Assembly: GCF_008831285.2 (NCBI RefSeq)
Contig: NC_045149.1
Coordinates: forward strand, 250,001 to 314,000
Source: Nymphaea colorata
Taxonomy: Eukaryota; Streptophyta; Magnoliopsida; Nymphaeales; Nymphaeaceae
Reading direction: 5' to 3'
Length of the DNA: 64,000 nt
The notes under the pieces: generated by a model
What the model was told of the DNA's origin: nothing
The model's database searches: none
Seen by the model: the letters and a program-made list of their open reading frames with translations, nothing else
Made by a program: the position numbers and the translations under genes
Part shown: positions 21,330 to 32,589 of the stretch, in pieces
Layout: every line of letters begins with the position of its first letter
How positions within the stretch are numbered: position 1 is the first letter of the stretch

Positions 21330-21396
21330 CTATCAAAACGTTGAAGGAGGAATGTCGATGCTAAGCATTAGTTATATGAGACAAATATGAGAGAGA

Positions 21397-21455
21397 GTGA
21401 GAGAGAGATTCGTCATATTTTGTTCTTTCGTTCTTCTTCGATATCAACAAGACTT
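21397..21455. repeat. Left remainder of a tandem duplicate split by element A
   Basis: The sequence TTCGTTCTTCTTCGATATCAACAAGACTT continues, across element A, into 26344 onward. The joined sequence matches the corresponding part of the unit at about 26500-26560. Confidence 0.6.
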
Positions 21456-21810
21456 TGTTAACAGAAACACCAAGAAGACTCTCAATGTGTATTACTTAGG
21501 AGATGAAAAGTCATATCTCTTGAGAGATGAAAAGTCATGTCTGTTGAAAGATGAAAAGTCATGTCTCTTAGGAGATGAAAAGACATGTCTCTTGAGAGAT
21601 GAAAAGTCATGTCTCTTAAGGGATGAAAAGTCATGTATGTTAAAAGATGAAACGTCATGTCTCTTGGGAACTAGAGACCCCTTATGTAACTCATCTATAT
21701 AAATGAGCATCTCCACCAAAGGAAGGCAAGCAAGAAATGATAGAGTAGTGAACGTAGGCCTATTGGCTGAACCACTTTAAAAATTTATGTCCCTTTAATT
21801 ATTTCTTACA
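21456..21810 (+). repeat. 5' LTR of element A with seven 24-bp units
   Basis: 355 bp. From about 21499 to 21665 a 24-bp unit (core GATGAAAAGTCATGTCTC) occurs seven times with small changes. A TATATAAAT box at about 21696 follows the array, so the array lies in U3, upstream of the likely transcription start. Confidence 0.95.
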
Positions 21811-21823
21811 TGGTATCAGAGCC
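21811..21823 (+). other. Primer-binding site of element A
   Basis: TGGTATCAGAGCC, complementary to the 3' end of initiator Met tRNA, directly after the 5' LTR. Confidence 0.9.
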
Positions 21824-21890
21824 ACTGGTCTTTGTTAGTGTTGCTGCTAGATCCTAAGGATTACATCTTGTGTTGCCGCGTTTCATTCTC

Positions 21891-24800
21891 ATGGCAAATC
21901 AAGAAGCATCATCAAATACGGGAGTCAACTCTGATACATGTATGAATTTTCTTGCTTCTCCTCTTCAGTGCCCAAGCAATTTACAGCATTTCCGCACCAT
22001 CAAGTTAAATACTGAAAATTATCTTATTTGAGAATCTCAATTCACTTCAATTTTTATCTCATTTGGTCTTATGGGATATATTGATGGAAGCAAACCTGCT
22101 CCGTCAATGTTTAGAAGTGGAACAACTGAAATTAGTTCAGAATATATTGAATGGTTGAGAAATGATCAACTACTTTTGAGTTGGATTAAGTCCTCTCTAT
22201 CTGAAGCAATACATACCCAAATTATTGGTTTAAAAACCTCTCTAGAGGTTTGGAGAGCTCTTAGGCAGTCATATGCCACTCAATCTAGGGCTCGAATAAT
22301 GCAGTTAAAATCACAATTTCAAGATTTGAAAAAGGGATGTTTATATAAACAAAGCAAAATCTATTGCTCATCAATTAGCCATTGCATCCAAACCTGTTGA
22401 TGAAGATGATCTTGTTCTTCAAATTCTTAGAGGATTGCCAAGTGAATATCTTGCTTTTAAAGTCAGTATGGAAACTTGAAAGGACCCTGTCTCTTTGAAC
22501 AAACTTCATGGGCTTCTTCTCATACAAGAAGCCAACTTAAAAGAAGATGATTCTCAAACTTTTGAATCTATTATGCCGGCTGCGAATATTGTCTCAAAAC
22601 AAGTTTACAACAAGCAAACCAACTACAGAGGTCGTGGTAGAAACAACTATCAATTTAGAGGAGTTCGGAGATGTGATCAATACAAAGGTGATCGTCTTGT
22701 GTGCCAAATATGTGGAAAAGTTGGTCATATTGCAAAGTTTTGTTGGTCATATACTAACTTGCTTAAAGAAAAAGAGACAACGCCTCCTCAAGCATATCAT
22801 GCAGTTTTTTCTAGTACTCTGAATCAAGACATTGGAGATGACAATTGGTATCATGACTCTGGTGCGACTCATCACATCACCAATGATATCAATAACTTGT
22901 CCATTCATGCTAAATACAAAGGTGGAGATGCAGTAAAAATCAGAGATGGATCAGGTTGAGAATTTTTCATATTGGTTCTTCAAAGACATCTCAAAATTTA
23001 GTTTTAAATGATCTCCTTCATGTGCCCAAAATAACAAGAAACTTGTTATCTGTACAACGTTTTTCTAAGGATAATGGAGTCTATTTTGAGTTTCATCCTA
23101 ATATATGCTATGTTAAGTAGCAGGGAACGAGAAAAATTCTTCATCAAGAAACGAGCAGTGATGGGCTATATAAGATAGACCTTAGTAGCAGAAAAAAAGA
23201 AGCACAACTTGGAGAAAGACATACTATTGGGCAGTGGCACAAAAGACTTGGTCACCCTTCAGTTTTCGTTGTTAAGAATGTTTTGAACAAGTGTGATTTG
23301 TCTTATTATGATGATTGTTTAAATTATTTATGTGAAGCTTGTCAAAAAGCTAAGAGTCATAAACTTCCATTTAATGCTATTTCAAGTAAGGTGAAACGCC
23401 CGCTTGAACTCATTTATTCTGATGTATGGGGTCCAGCCCCAGTGGAGAGTGTGAATGGTTTTAAGTACTATGTGATTTTTATGGATGCCTTTTCAAGATA
23501 TACTTGGATTTATTTGATGAAAAAAAAATGAGACGCCAGTCATGTTTTTAAAGCTTTCAATGTACTTTATGAAAATTTCACTGGGCACAAGATAAAATAT
23601 TTTCACTCAGACTGGGGAGGAGAATTTCAAGGGCTTCAATCATATCTTGTCGATAATGGGATTGGGCATAAAATATCATGTCATCATACCCCTGAACAAA
23701 ATGGAGCAGCTGAAAGGAGACATAAACATATTGTTGAAACAGGTTTATCTCTAATGGCAGAAGGTAATATTCCCAAGAACTTTTGGTCCTATGTTTTTTG
23801 TACTGCTGTATATTTGATTAACCGAATGCCAACCAAGATTCTTGATTTTGCTTTTCCTTTGGAAAAATTGTTCAAAGAGAAACCTGACTATGGCTTCCTC
23901 AAAATCTTTGGATGTGAATGCTTTCCTTGTTTAAGAGCTTATCAAAAAAATAAATTAGATTACCATTCTGAAAGATGTGTTTTCTTGGGTTATGCTCCTC
24001 AACATAAAGGATATTATTGTTTGGGTGTACGAACCCGTAAAATCTATATTTCGAGACATGTTCAATTTAATGAGAAAAAATTTCCTTTTATTGATACTCA
24101 AGAAACTAGAACTCAAGATCTAGAAACTCAAAACCAAGCTATAATTTTAACCTCCCCTCATGAATATCAGTTCTCAAACCCTACAATACCATCATCTAGT
24201 ACCTCCACAACTTCAGAGGAACCCTTACTTCAGTCTGAAACAAATAGTGAATCTCAACCTGAAACTCTTGGAAATGAGGAGCCTACCCAATCCAATGAAA
24301 ATGAACCAAATCAAGAATGAGTCCATCCTATGACTACTAGATCTCAAGTGGGAATTTTCAAACCTAATTCTAAATACAATGAGTTCCATACATATTTTTC
24401 TAGCAAACACTCTCTTCCAAGAGCTTTTGTCTCCACTCTTCTTGAAGATAAAGAACCCTCAAGTTTCAAGGAAGCATATGAAGATGAAAATTGGAGGAAG
24501 GCCATGCAAGAAGAATATGATGCTCTTATTCGAAACAATACTTGGAAACTTGTTCCAAAGAAAGAAGCCAAACACATTGTAGGATGTAAATGGGTGTTCA
24601 AAATCAAGCGAAAGGCAGATGGATCATTGGAAAGATACAAGACTAGATCGCTAAGGGATATAGTAAAAAAGAAGGAATTGACTATACTGAAACCTTCAGC
24701 CCTGTTGTGAAACCTACTATAATTCGAACAGTATTGACTATTTCTATTAGTCACAAATGAAAAATACATTAGCTGGATATTCAAAATGCATTCCTATATG

Positions 24801-25980
24801 GATCTATTTCAGAAGAAGTATATATGGCTCAACCACCCGGATTTTAAAATCATTCTTTCCCAAATCATGTATGCAAGCTTGAACATGCTTTATATGGTTT
24901 AAAACAGGCTCCTAGGGCATAGTTTGCCTGTCTTAGTCTATTCCTCCTAAATCTTGGTTTTAAAGGGGCTCAAACAGATTCATCTCTTTTTATTTTGAGA
25001 AAAAGAGAAATACTTCTATATGTTTTGGTATACGTGGATGACATGATCATAACAGGAAGCTCACCAGAATATATTCATAAAATTATTTGTCAGTTCAAAA
25101 GTGAGTTTGCCATTAAAGATCTGGGTGAGCTTCATTTCTTTTTGGGCATAGAAGCAAAAAGAATTGACAATAAGCTAATATTGTCTCAAAGGAAGTACAT
25201 ATTCGAGCTTCTCAAAAGAACAAATATGCTTGGAGCTAAGGGAGTTTCAACTCCCATGGCATGCTCTCCTGCTTTATCTGCTTAAACTGGATCAAATTTT
25301 TATGATTCAACTCTTTATCGTAACATTGTTGGCGCTCTTCAATACTCTATTGTGACTCATCTAGACATCTCTTATGCTATCAATAAAGTTTGTCAATACA
25401 TGCATCATCCTACTAATGCCCATTGGGATGCCGTAAAGAGAATCATAAGATATTTGAAGCACAATATTGATTATGACCTTGTTATTAGGCCTAGTTCAGT
25501 TTTAAATATTAATGCTTACAGTGATGCAGATTGGGCATGATGTCTTGATGATAGACGCTCTACAGGTGGATATGTAGTGTTTATTGGATCCAATCTAGTT
25601 TCATGGAGTGCTAAAAAGCAGTCAGTTGTCTCTCGTTCTAGCACTGAGGCTGAGTATCGATCTATTGCCAATACTACTGCTGAAATCATGTGGTTACAAT
25701 TTTTATTAAAAGAACTTTGTGTTGATCAATCACAACCTCCCATATTATGGTGCGACAACATCGGGCGCAGCCTATCTTGCAGCTCATCCTGTGTATCATA
25801 GTCGTAGCAAACACATAGAGATTGACCATCATTTTGTTCGAGAAAAATTGGCTAAAGGAGATTTGAAAATTCAGTACATATCTTCCAAAGATCAGGTTGC
25901 TGATATTTTAACTAAGCCACTTAGTAAGCAGCACCATTATCAAATAATTAACAAGCTCAATCTCATTGTTGGAGCATTGA
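21891..25980 (+). pseudogene. Gag-pol of element A (many breaks)
   Basis: Starts at ATG 21891. Gag is broken by TGA at 22029-22031, where the family has a Trp (NYLxESQF), and by a frameshift near 22345. The CCHC knuckle (CQICGKVGHIAKFC) is near 22700 and protease WYHDSGATHH near 22850. A frameshift follows at about 22957. Pre-integrase has WHKRLGHP; the integrase core has YSDVWGP, then a frameshift in a run of eight A at 23520-23530, HSDWGGEF and EQNGAAERR. RT follows from 24330 with further breaks before YVDDMIITG (25034). RNase H YSDADWA is followed by a stop where Gly is usual. The domain order is that of copia. Confidence 0.92.
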
Positions 25981-25993
25981 GCTTGCGGGGGGA
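25981..25993 (+). other. Polypurine tract of element A
   Basis: GCTTGCGGGGGGA immediately before the 3' LTR. In the family this tract primes plus-strand DNA synthesis. Confidence 0.75.
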
Positions 25994-26338
25994 TGTTAAC
26001 AAAAACACCAAGAAGGCTCTCAATGTGTATTACTTGGGAGATGAAAAGTCATATCTCTTGAGAGATGAAAAGTCATGTCTGTTGAAAGATGAAAAGTTAT
26101 GTCTCTTAAGAGATGAAAAGACATGTCTCTTGAGAGATGAAAAGTCATGTATGTTGAAAGATGAAAAGTCATGTCTCTTGGGAACTAGAGACCCCTTATG
26201 TAACTCCTCTATATAAATGAGTCTCTCCACCAAAGGAAGGCAAGCAAGAAATGATAGAGTAGTGGACGTAGGCCTATTGGCTGAACCACTTTAAAAATTT
26301 ATGTCCCTTTAATTATTTCTTCATTTTGATTTCTTACA
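25994..26338 (+). repeat. 3' LTR of element A with six 24-bp units
   Basis: 345 bp. It has one 24-bp unit fewer than the 5' LTR and a 14-bp insertion close to its right end, where the TTTCTT motif is doubled. Confidence 0.95.
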
Positions 26339-26343
26339 GACTT

Positions 26344-26760
26344 GACGCAGAACTTCCACCGCAAGTGGAGGAAAAGCAGAAACAAGAACGCCAAATTTTA
26401 GCAATTCTGAGATGGAAAAAGATATCAGAGAGTCAGAGAGAGGACGCTCACCAATCGCGATGCTGAGAATGAAAAGGTCTGGTGAACTCCGTCGATGTCT
26501 TTCTTTTTGTTCCTTCGTTCTTCTCCGATATAAGCAAAACATGATGCAGAACTTCTGAGGCCAAGTGGATGAAAAGTAGAAACAAGAACGCCAAATTTAG
26601 CGATTATGAGATGGAAAAAGATAATAGAGAGTCAGAGAGAGGACGCTCACCAATCTGAGAAAGAAGATCTGGTGCTCCATCGATCTCTTTTTGATTCGGA
26701 ACCTTCATTGGTCGATCGAGAGAGAGAGCTAGAGAGAGAGAGCGAGAGAGAGAGAGGGAC
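26344..26760. repeat. Tandem duplication of about 205 bp, flanking element A
   Basis: The blocks from about 26344 and about 26550 both contain CAGAACTTC, AGAAACAAGAACGCCAAAT, GAGATGGAAAAAGAT and AGTCAGAGAGAGGACGCTC. The second ends in GA/CT-rich repeats. On the minus strand both have GATTGGTGAGCG, which could be a splice donor, so a duplicated first exon of a minus-strand gene is possible. Confidence 0.7.
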
Positions 26761-28079
26761 GTTAACAAACTTCCACTTCCCTCCAATACCCCAAACGATC
26801 TTGGTTTCCACTTAAGTCCGTCACGTTCGGTTAACAAAATTTTTCATTTCCGGACCCACTTTTTCAACATAATCTCAAATGCGACACCCATATTTTTCCT
26901 TTCGTGACTACAAGCTAAATAAACAAAAAAAAAATTATGGAGAAAAGTATAAATATATAAAGCTGTAAAACAATGACAAAGACGAAAATTTTGAAAAAAA
27001 AAAATTTTGTTCTCACGCTTAAATGTGCTTTGCATCGAGTGGGGTGGTGCGTTATTGATGTCTATTGGATACAAAAGGTTTCAATAGAACGTGCTAATAA
27101 AATCAAAAAATGTGTCACCAGTGTTGTACACCAATCATGCATACAGTTTAGATTGTAAGTTGCAATAATTTTACCTTTTACTGCTTTTAGGGAAGACTAG
27201 AGCCAAATGGTTGCCAGGACCTTCAAAATTTGACTTTCTTTTTTCTGAGAAAACCTTCATACTGTTAAATTTTGTTGAAAATCCATCAGCCTCCTCCTTG
27301 TAAAATGTGCAAAAAGTAAAAATGTGGCCCCCTGAACTTTTTCGAGGCTTTACCACTGCATTGTTGGATATAAATGGAATGTATGTAAATGCAAACTTGT
27401 ATCAACAAAAGGCATAACATGCACTCGTTGATATCTGTTTGCTTTCCTACTAGAGAAATTCACAAAGGGATGATTAGGATAAAAGGCAATCGTAACACAA
27501 AATTCATGTAGAAAAATATACAGGCAAATGCATATAGGAAATTCTGCAATTGCGCTTACTGAAGAGAAATGTTGCAAAAAGTAATTTATGACCAGACACT
27601 GCTTCAGAAAATCAAATCCCTGTTTTTTTATTTTACTGCATTGTATGCATGGGTAAGGCAAAAAAAATTATGCTCTTTACCTTTTCCATCATTGCACAAG
27701 TACACATCGTGGCCTGATGTTGCTCACTTTTTTTGGATACTCACTTTTGATAAGAATTCTCTATGAAGCACAACTTGCATTTCTTTTGTATCTTTGTGCA
27801 TGTTCTAAAGGTTTTCGACATTCAATTCATTGCGAATCTACAAAATGCAAAAAGGATTTGTTCTTATGGTCATGTCTTTTTTGGGTTAAAATATTTTCCA
27901 TGATTGTTTGCAATGTGAGGTCCATGTGTTTTTAGAAAAAGATTTTCAACTTTCACAACAATCAAACTCTCCCTAAATGAATTTTTCATTTTAAGCATAA
28001 TTTTTTCATTAATAATTTAGATGTTCACTTTCATCCAATGCTACGACACTTTGTAAAATTTATAAGTTGTCTTTAGCAG
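26761..28079. other. No gene seen
   Basis: AT-rich sequence, probably intronic or intergenic. Open stretches are short and unrecognised. Confidence 0.5.
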
Positions 28080-28178
28080 TTTGTCGTTATTGTAGTTCAT
28101 TCTGCAAAATTTGATAATGAGAAGGAGGACCTTGAAGCCATCCAAAATGCAGCGCTTCTTTCTGAGATCAAGCGTCTA
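28080..28178 (+). CDS. Single exon resembling the thioredoxin-like part of SOQ1
   Basis: 99 nt, 33 codons, bounded by TTTAGCAG on the left and a consensus donor GTAAGT on the right, phase 0 at both ends. The frame reads FVVIVVHSAKFDNEK, then a helix beginning EDLEAIQNAAL. The VHSAKFDNEK core is characteristic of the thioredoxin-like domain of plant SOQ1 (Suppressor of Quenching 1) and related NHL-repeat proteins. SOQ1 is a thylakoid membrane protein whose lumenal thioredoxin-like and NHL domains hold back a slow form of photoprotective quenching. The helix has one extra Glu relative to my memory of the family, and its end (SEIKRL) diverges. No neighbouring SOQ1 exon was found within several kb. 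It is either an exon of a gene with long introns or a relic. Confidence 0.6.
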
Positions 28179-29160
28179 GTAAGTCTAAAGATCAATTTTT
28201 ATTTTTCATTATTAATTATGCACTCACGCATGTTTATGTGTGTCGCTAAGTGGACACTGTTTTCTGATGAATTTTCTACAAAATAAGAAAATGTAAATGG
28301 GTGCAAAGAATAGTAGGATAGAAAACCAAGGTCTGTTTTATATAATCACATCAAGGGTTCCTTCATATGCTACATTTCCCAAGCCCAAACTCATAAAGAG
28401 CATTTGGATGAGACCCTTATAAAAACCAAGTTTTTTAATTGAGCATTGAAAACATGGTTTATTTGTTTGAGCATTGATATACACACCTAAAACATGGTCT
28501 TTTATGAATAGCTTGAGGCAGTTAGGGTTTTTTACTATCTTTTACAAAACCAGGTTTTGTAAAAAATGTGTTTCCTTGAAGGCTTAAACCAAGTTTTGAT
28601 GGTGTGCAAACAATCCAAAAACATGGTTTCGGTCCAAAAACAATTCATTTCAGGTACAAGGGACCAGGAGCAATGAAAATATCCACGTTACCCTTTGAGT
28701 ACAGTTCGTGATCTACAAAGACGTGCACCTCAGTATTTCCATATGAGCTCAGGGTAAACAATTTGTTGTTGCTTTTTCCTAATATAAGTACATTTCTGCC
28801 AGCTATTTCTTGCCCTATAATTGCAACTTAGGGTTCTTATTTTGACTTGTATTCGTGTTAGTTTCAGCTCATATGTCTTTTTGCTTGTTTTCTGTTGCTT
28901 TTACCTATGGAAAACAAGGAAAACATGTAATAAGAGAAGCTATTCGTTAATAATTGGGGAACTGGAAGTTCAACTCGTTGACTTCAGAAACATAGTTGTG
29001 CTGCCAACATATTGTAATACTGACTATGTCTTGTTTTATCACTCGTTGGATGGACTGGATGTGGATAACGCTCCCTGAAGTCTGAATCAAGAACTAATGT
29101 GAAATTAAGTAAAAAACAAATATATCAAAAAAAAAGAAAAACAAGGCAAAAAGCATTCTT
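28179..29160. other. No gene supported
   Basis: AT-rich. A segment at 28655-28751 lies between CAG and GGGTAA and contains an open frame (PLSTVRDLQRRAPQYFHM), but an in-frame stop near its start prevents a firm exon call. Confidence 0.45.
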
Positions 29161-29179
29161 TTCTCATGATTTAAATGAA

Positions 29180-29425
29180 GGATGACAAACATATTTAGCG
29201 GTGAAAGTTTATACCGGTGGCCGTTATAGTTGTAACATATATACCGGTGGCGACAATCACCGTTTTAGAGGTACAATATCCATAGCGGTGACAAACACTC
29301 GTACAAAGAAAGATATATAGCGGCGCAGAATCACCGGTGTAAGTTCCCTGCAGCGACGGTCAGAATCACTGGTAAAGATGAATACCGGTACTCCATTCAC
29401 CGGTATAGACCCGTAGGCGTGGTTT
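29180..29425. repeat. Cluster of ACCGGT/AGCGGTG motifs
   Basis: Within about 240 bp, ACCGGT and close variants occur about seven times, mixed with GCGGTGA and GCGGCG. Such clustering resembles the subterminal repeats of CACTA-type transposons. No CACTA terminus was found, so the class is open. Confidence 0.4.
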
Positions 29426-30108
29426 TTGCCTACCGTGTCTTCCGTTCTCCTCCCTTGCTTATGAGTGAGTATATGTCACTTCCAGCGCCGATAGAACCTG
29501 CATTTTCAATCAAATGATGCGTCAAGGATTCAAACAAGTCATATCTTTACTAAATGGAGTTACAAACAACGAAGTTTCTCCAAGATAGAGAGAATATTCC
29601 TTCTAAGTATGGTTCCACAAATGCACTTTTGGGTACATTTGAAACTTATCTTTGCATTCTCTAACAAAAAATGAAAGGCTTGTCGTAGTTATCATTATGC
29701 AATCTATGACTGGAGTCAATGTTGGATTTGGATGATAAGCTGAGAGGATTTGGGTTCATTTGCTACTATTGTCCAATTTATGCGAAAAAGGTTGTGGATT
29801 CATGAATGGACAACTACTTGGTCAGTGTGTATACTAATTCCTGTACATGCTTGCCTTGTTTGATTCTTTTTGAAAGTTTTACACTGAAATTAGAGAAAAA
29901 TGTGTCTTAGGTGTAGGTGTATATGTTGCTCAATTGCCTCTCTGACGAGCAACTTTTTCTCTTTCTCCCTCTTCCCCTCTCTCCCCCCCCACCTCCTCCT
30001 CGAGTATTTGCCCCTTTGAGGTGGCGCTTATTTCCTTTTTTTTTTCTTTTATCTTGGGGGCACCTAAAGCCCATTAGGATGTGGTGGTGCCACCTCTATG
30101 GCACCACT
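29426..30108. other. No gene seen
   Basis: AT-rich, with a pyrimidine-rich stretch at 29950-30060. Nothing coding can be supported. Confidence 0.5.
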
Positions 30109-32518
30109 TGTCAGGGTCTAACTAGAGCTAACTAACTCCAATTCAATCCTAATCGATGTGTTAGCTTAAAGTTTATCTAGTTGCATGGTTAATCCAAGTT
30201 TAAGTGAGTTAATCAGCCATTAATGAATTAATGATCCACACTTGACTTTTTTACAATTTTCCGTTTATGTCTTTGCTTCTAATTTTATTCCAATTTTAAC
30301 CTTATATTAAAAAAAATTCCCAACATGTCCCTGATAGAAATGAAAGTCATTCTAGTTAATGACACCTATGTCCCCAGCATCCAATCAAGATTTTACAAGG
30401 GATGCGAAAACTGTTTTGTGTTTCAATCGAAATATAAGATTGCCCAAATTGAGCTCTATCTACGGTGCTCAAGTGCAGCATGAAATGATATCCTCACGGT
30501 CAATGCAGCCAAAATGAAATCAAGCCGCTAAATCTACTTCCAAGTCCCACCAAGAAGCATAATTGGCATACTTGGGAAAAGCAGGATGCTACAATATCGA
30601 CCAAGTACAAATGATTATGAAATATTATTGGCAGTTGTACACATGCCAAAATTTTTGTTTGGCTAAATTACCATTTTACCGATTATAATGTTATTTTCAA
30701 ACTGCTTTTTAAAAGCATTCTAAAAAGATAATGAAGGCCTTGCACTTGAATTAGGTCTAAACCCATTTTTTCTTACTTTTGATCATCTTGCCACCATGGA
30801 ACCTATGTTCTATCATCTTCTTGTTTTGACCCACCATTTTCTAATAATGATTAGGCAAATTCTTGCAAAATGAATTTAACGTAAAACTTAGTATGTCTAA
30901 TCTCACAATCTCCTCACTCATTTTGATATCCAGAGTCTAATTTCATTATTTTGAATTTTTGGGACCACAATTATGATTCAGATCCAACTAATATCCATTG
31001 TTCAAATCTTTACTTCTAGACTCGAATCACACTTTAACTTCCAATCATTTGTATATGTTCATGTATGATATATTTGTTCTCAATACGAATTTTCTGATCC
31101 AAATCTCTTACTATCATTGTCCTATGAAGCCTTAAGAAATCTCATATTCAAATCCAAGATTCGTTCTTGAAAGTGGCTTCTCATATCGAAATCATCTTGA
31201 CCCATTTCAATTCTAATCAAATTTAGATCTAAATCCAAAGATTAATATTTTAATACATTGAATTTCAAACAGGTTTCAAGTTAAACTCCAATATTTAACA
31301 TGGGCTTTCAAAATCAAATGGATTTTGAAATAAATCATCAAATCAATTCTACAAACTTTGTGAATGTCCCTTAGTTGCAAGGAATCTCAATCCAATTTGT
31401 AAGTTAATTGCAAATATTTCAAAATTTCTAGAATTCTCAAACGACCTTGTTAATTCCAAATCAATTTTAATACATTAAATCAATTTACAAAGATTTTGGA
31501 ATAAATTAAAATCAATTTGTGGATGATTTTAAATCAAACTCAAAGGACATTCCGGTAAACTAAAAAAATTTAAATCGAACTAAAATACATTTTCAAGATA
31601 CGAATATCAAGAAATTAATTTGCAAAATTTTTAGAATTTCTCATTTTAATCCACCATTTTTCTTGTTCATTTCTCTCTCTCTCTCTCACTCTCTCGCGGG
31701 ACATAGGAAGAATTTTCTGATGAAGGGTCCGAGTCGCGCAACGGCATTGTCCCCCTTCATCTTTCTTCCTGGATGGACATTGACGAGAACCTCATGAACC
31801 AGTGCAGTCAAGAAAGCTAGCCTCCATGGATCCATTCTCGTGGTCCCCTGTCCGTCTGCCTAGACCATCCATGGTGTCGATTCCCATCCCTTCCGCCCCA
31901 CTTTGTGACCGGCCTCAATTCCACCGTCGGATTGAACCCCAGCTCGCCATAGGCATTCGGCTGAGCCAGCGTCTGTTTTCCAAATACCATTAGGTTTTGA
32001 GGAGTATCGATGATCGGGGATTGGGGGCTCGCTCTCCGTTGGACGTGTTTATGTTTGTCGAAGGCTACCGCCAGAAATCCGTAAGACTGTTTCCCAAGCT
32101 GCGTCTGGATCTGGGAATTCCTTTGATCTGGCGACACGATTTAACAATTGCTTTTGTGTTTTCGTATTCACCTGAGCTATTTGAACATGATTGTCGGTTG
32201 TTTGGTGATTAATACGTAGAAATTGCTGTCGAATGGGATTCACGACCGTCAGTGGTGTCCGCCTGAAAAACCAGCGCCTATTTCCCCATTTCCTGATCGG
32301 ATTTGCGCATTCTTGATGTCTGGTAACGTGTTTCGATGCTTTCTTTCATGTTTTTAGATTCATCTGAGCATTCTTAGCGTGTCTCCCAGCTGCTAGAGGT
32401 TCCCCTGTTTCAGCTTTGCATTGCTTGCCCTAGCACCGCAGGGTTCCGAATCGATGCCCCCATTCATTCCGAGGCCATGATCGCTTCCAGGGTTCACAGC
32501 CTACGGCTGTCCCTGACA
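30109..32518. repeat. Possible large solo LTR with 8-bp inverted ends
   Basis: It starts TGTCAGGG and ends CCCTGACA, a perfect 8-bp inverted pair with TG...CA termini, over 2410 bp. The first two thirds are AT-rich. A CT microsatellite at about 31672-31696 marks a switch to GC-richer sequence, comparable to the U3-to-R change of large plant gypsy LTRs. I found no matching 5-bp target duplication (CCACT left, CATCG right). Open frames at 31802-31993 and 31997-32212 show no domain. The alternative is the 5' part of an unrecognised host gene. Confidence 0.35.
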
Positions 32519-32589
32519 CATCGCCACTTGTTGTTCTTACCCCCAAAAGGTTAGCTCGTAAAGTATATATATAATATACATATATAAAT

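Larger units (their letters stand above)
21456..26338 (+). mobile_element. Ty1/copia element A, two LTRs, perfect target duplication
   Basis: LTRs at 21456-21810 and 25994-26338 begin TGTTAACA and end TTTCTTACA. GACTT lies on both sides (21451-21455 and 26339-26343). The primer-binding site TGGTATCAGAGCC follows the 5' LTR directly at 21811, and a purine tract (GCGGGGGGA) precedes the 3' LTR. The length of 4883 bp is normal for copia. By hand count the LTRs differ at roughly 3% of positions. The LTRs carry a 24-bp tandem repeat in different copy number. Confidence 0.95.

Noticed and set aside
21499-21665. Regular 24-bp repeats as a CRISPR array
   Set aside because: Units are directly adjacent without unique spacers, in a eukaryotic retrotransposon LTR.
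21397-21719. 101- and 75-residue frames with an eight-residue LLRDEKSC repeat
   Set aside because: The 24-bp LTR repeat is a multiple of three, which keeps frames open. The sequence lies in U3 of an LTR.
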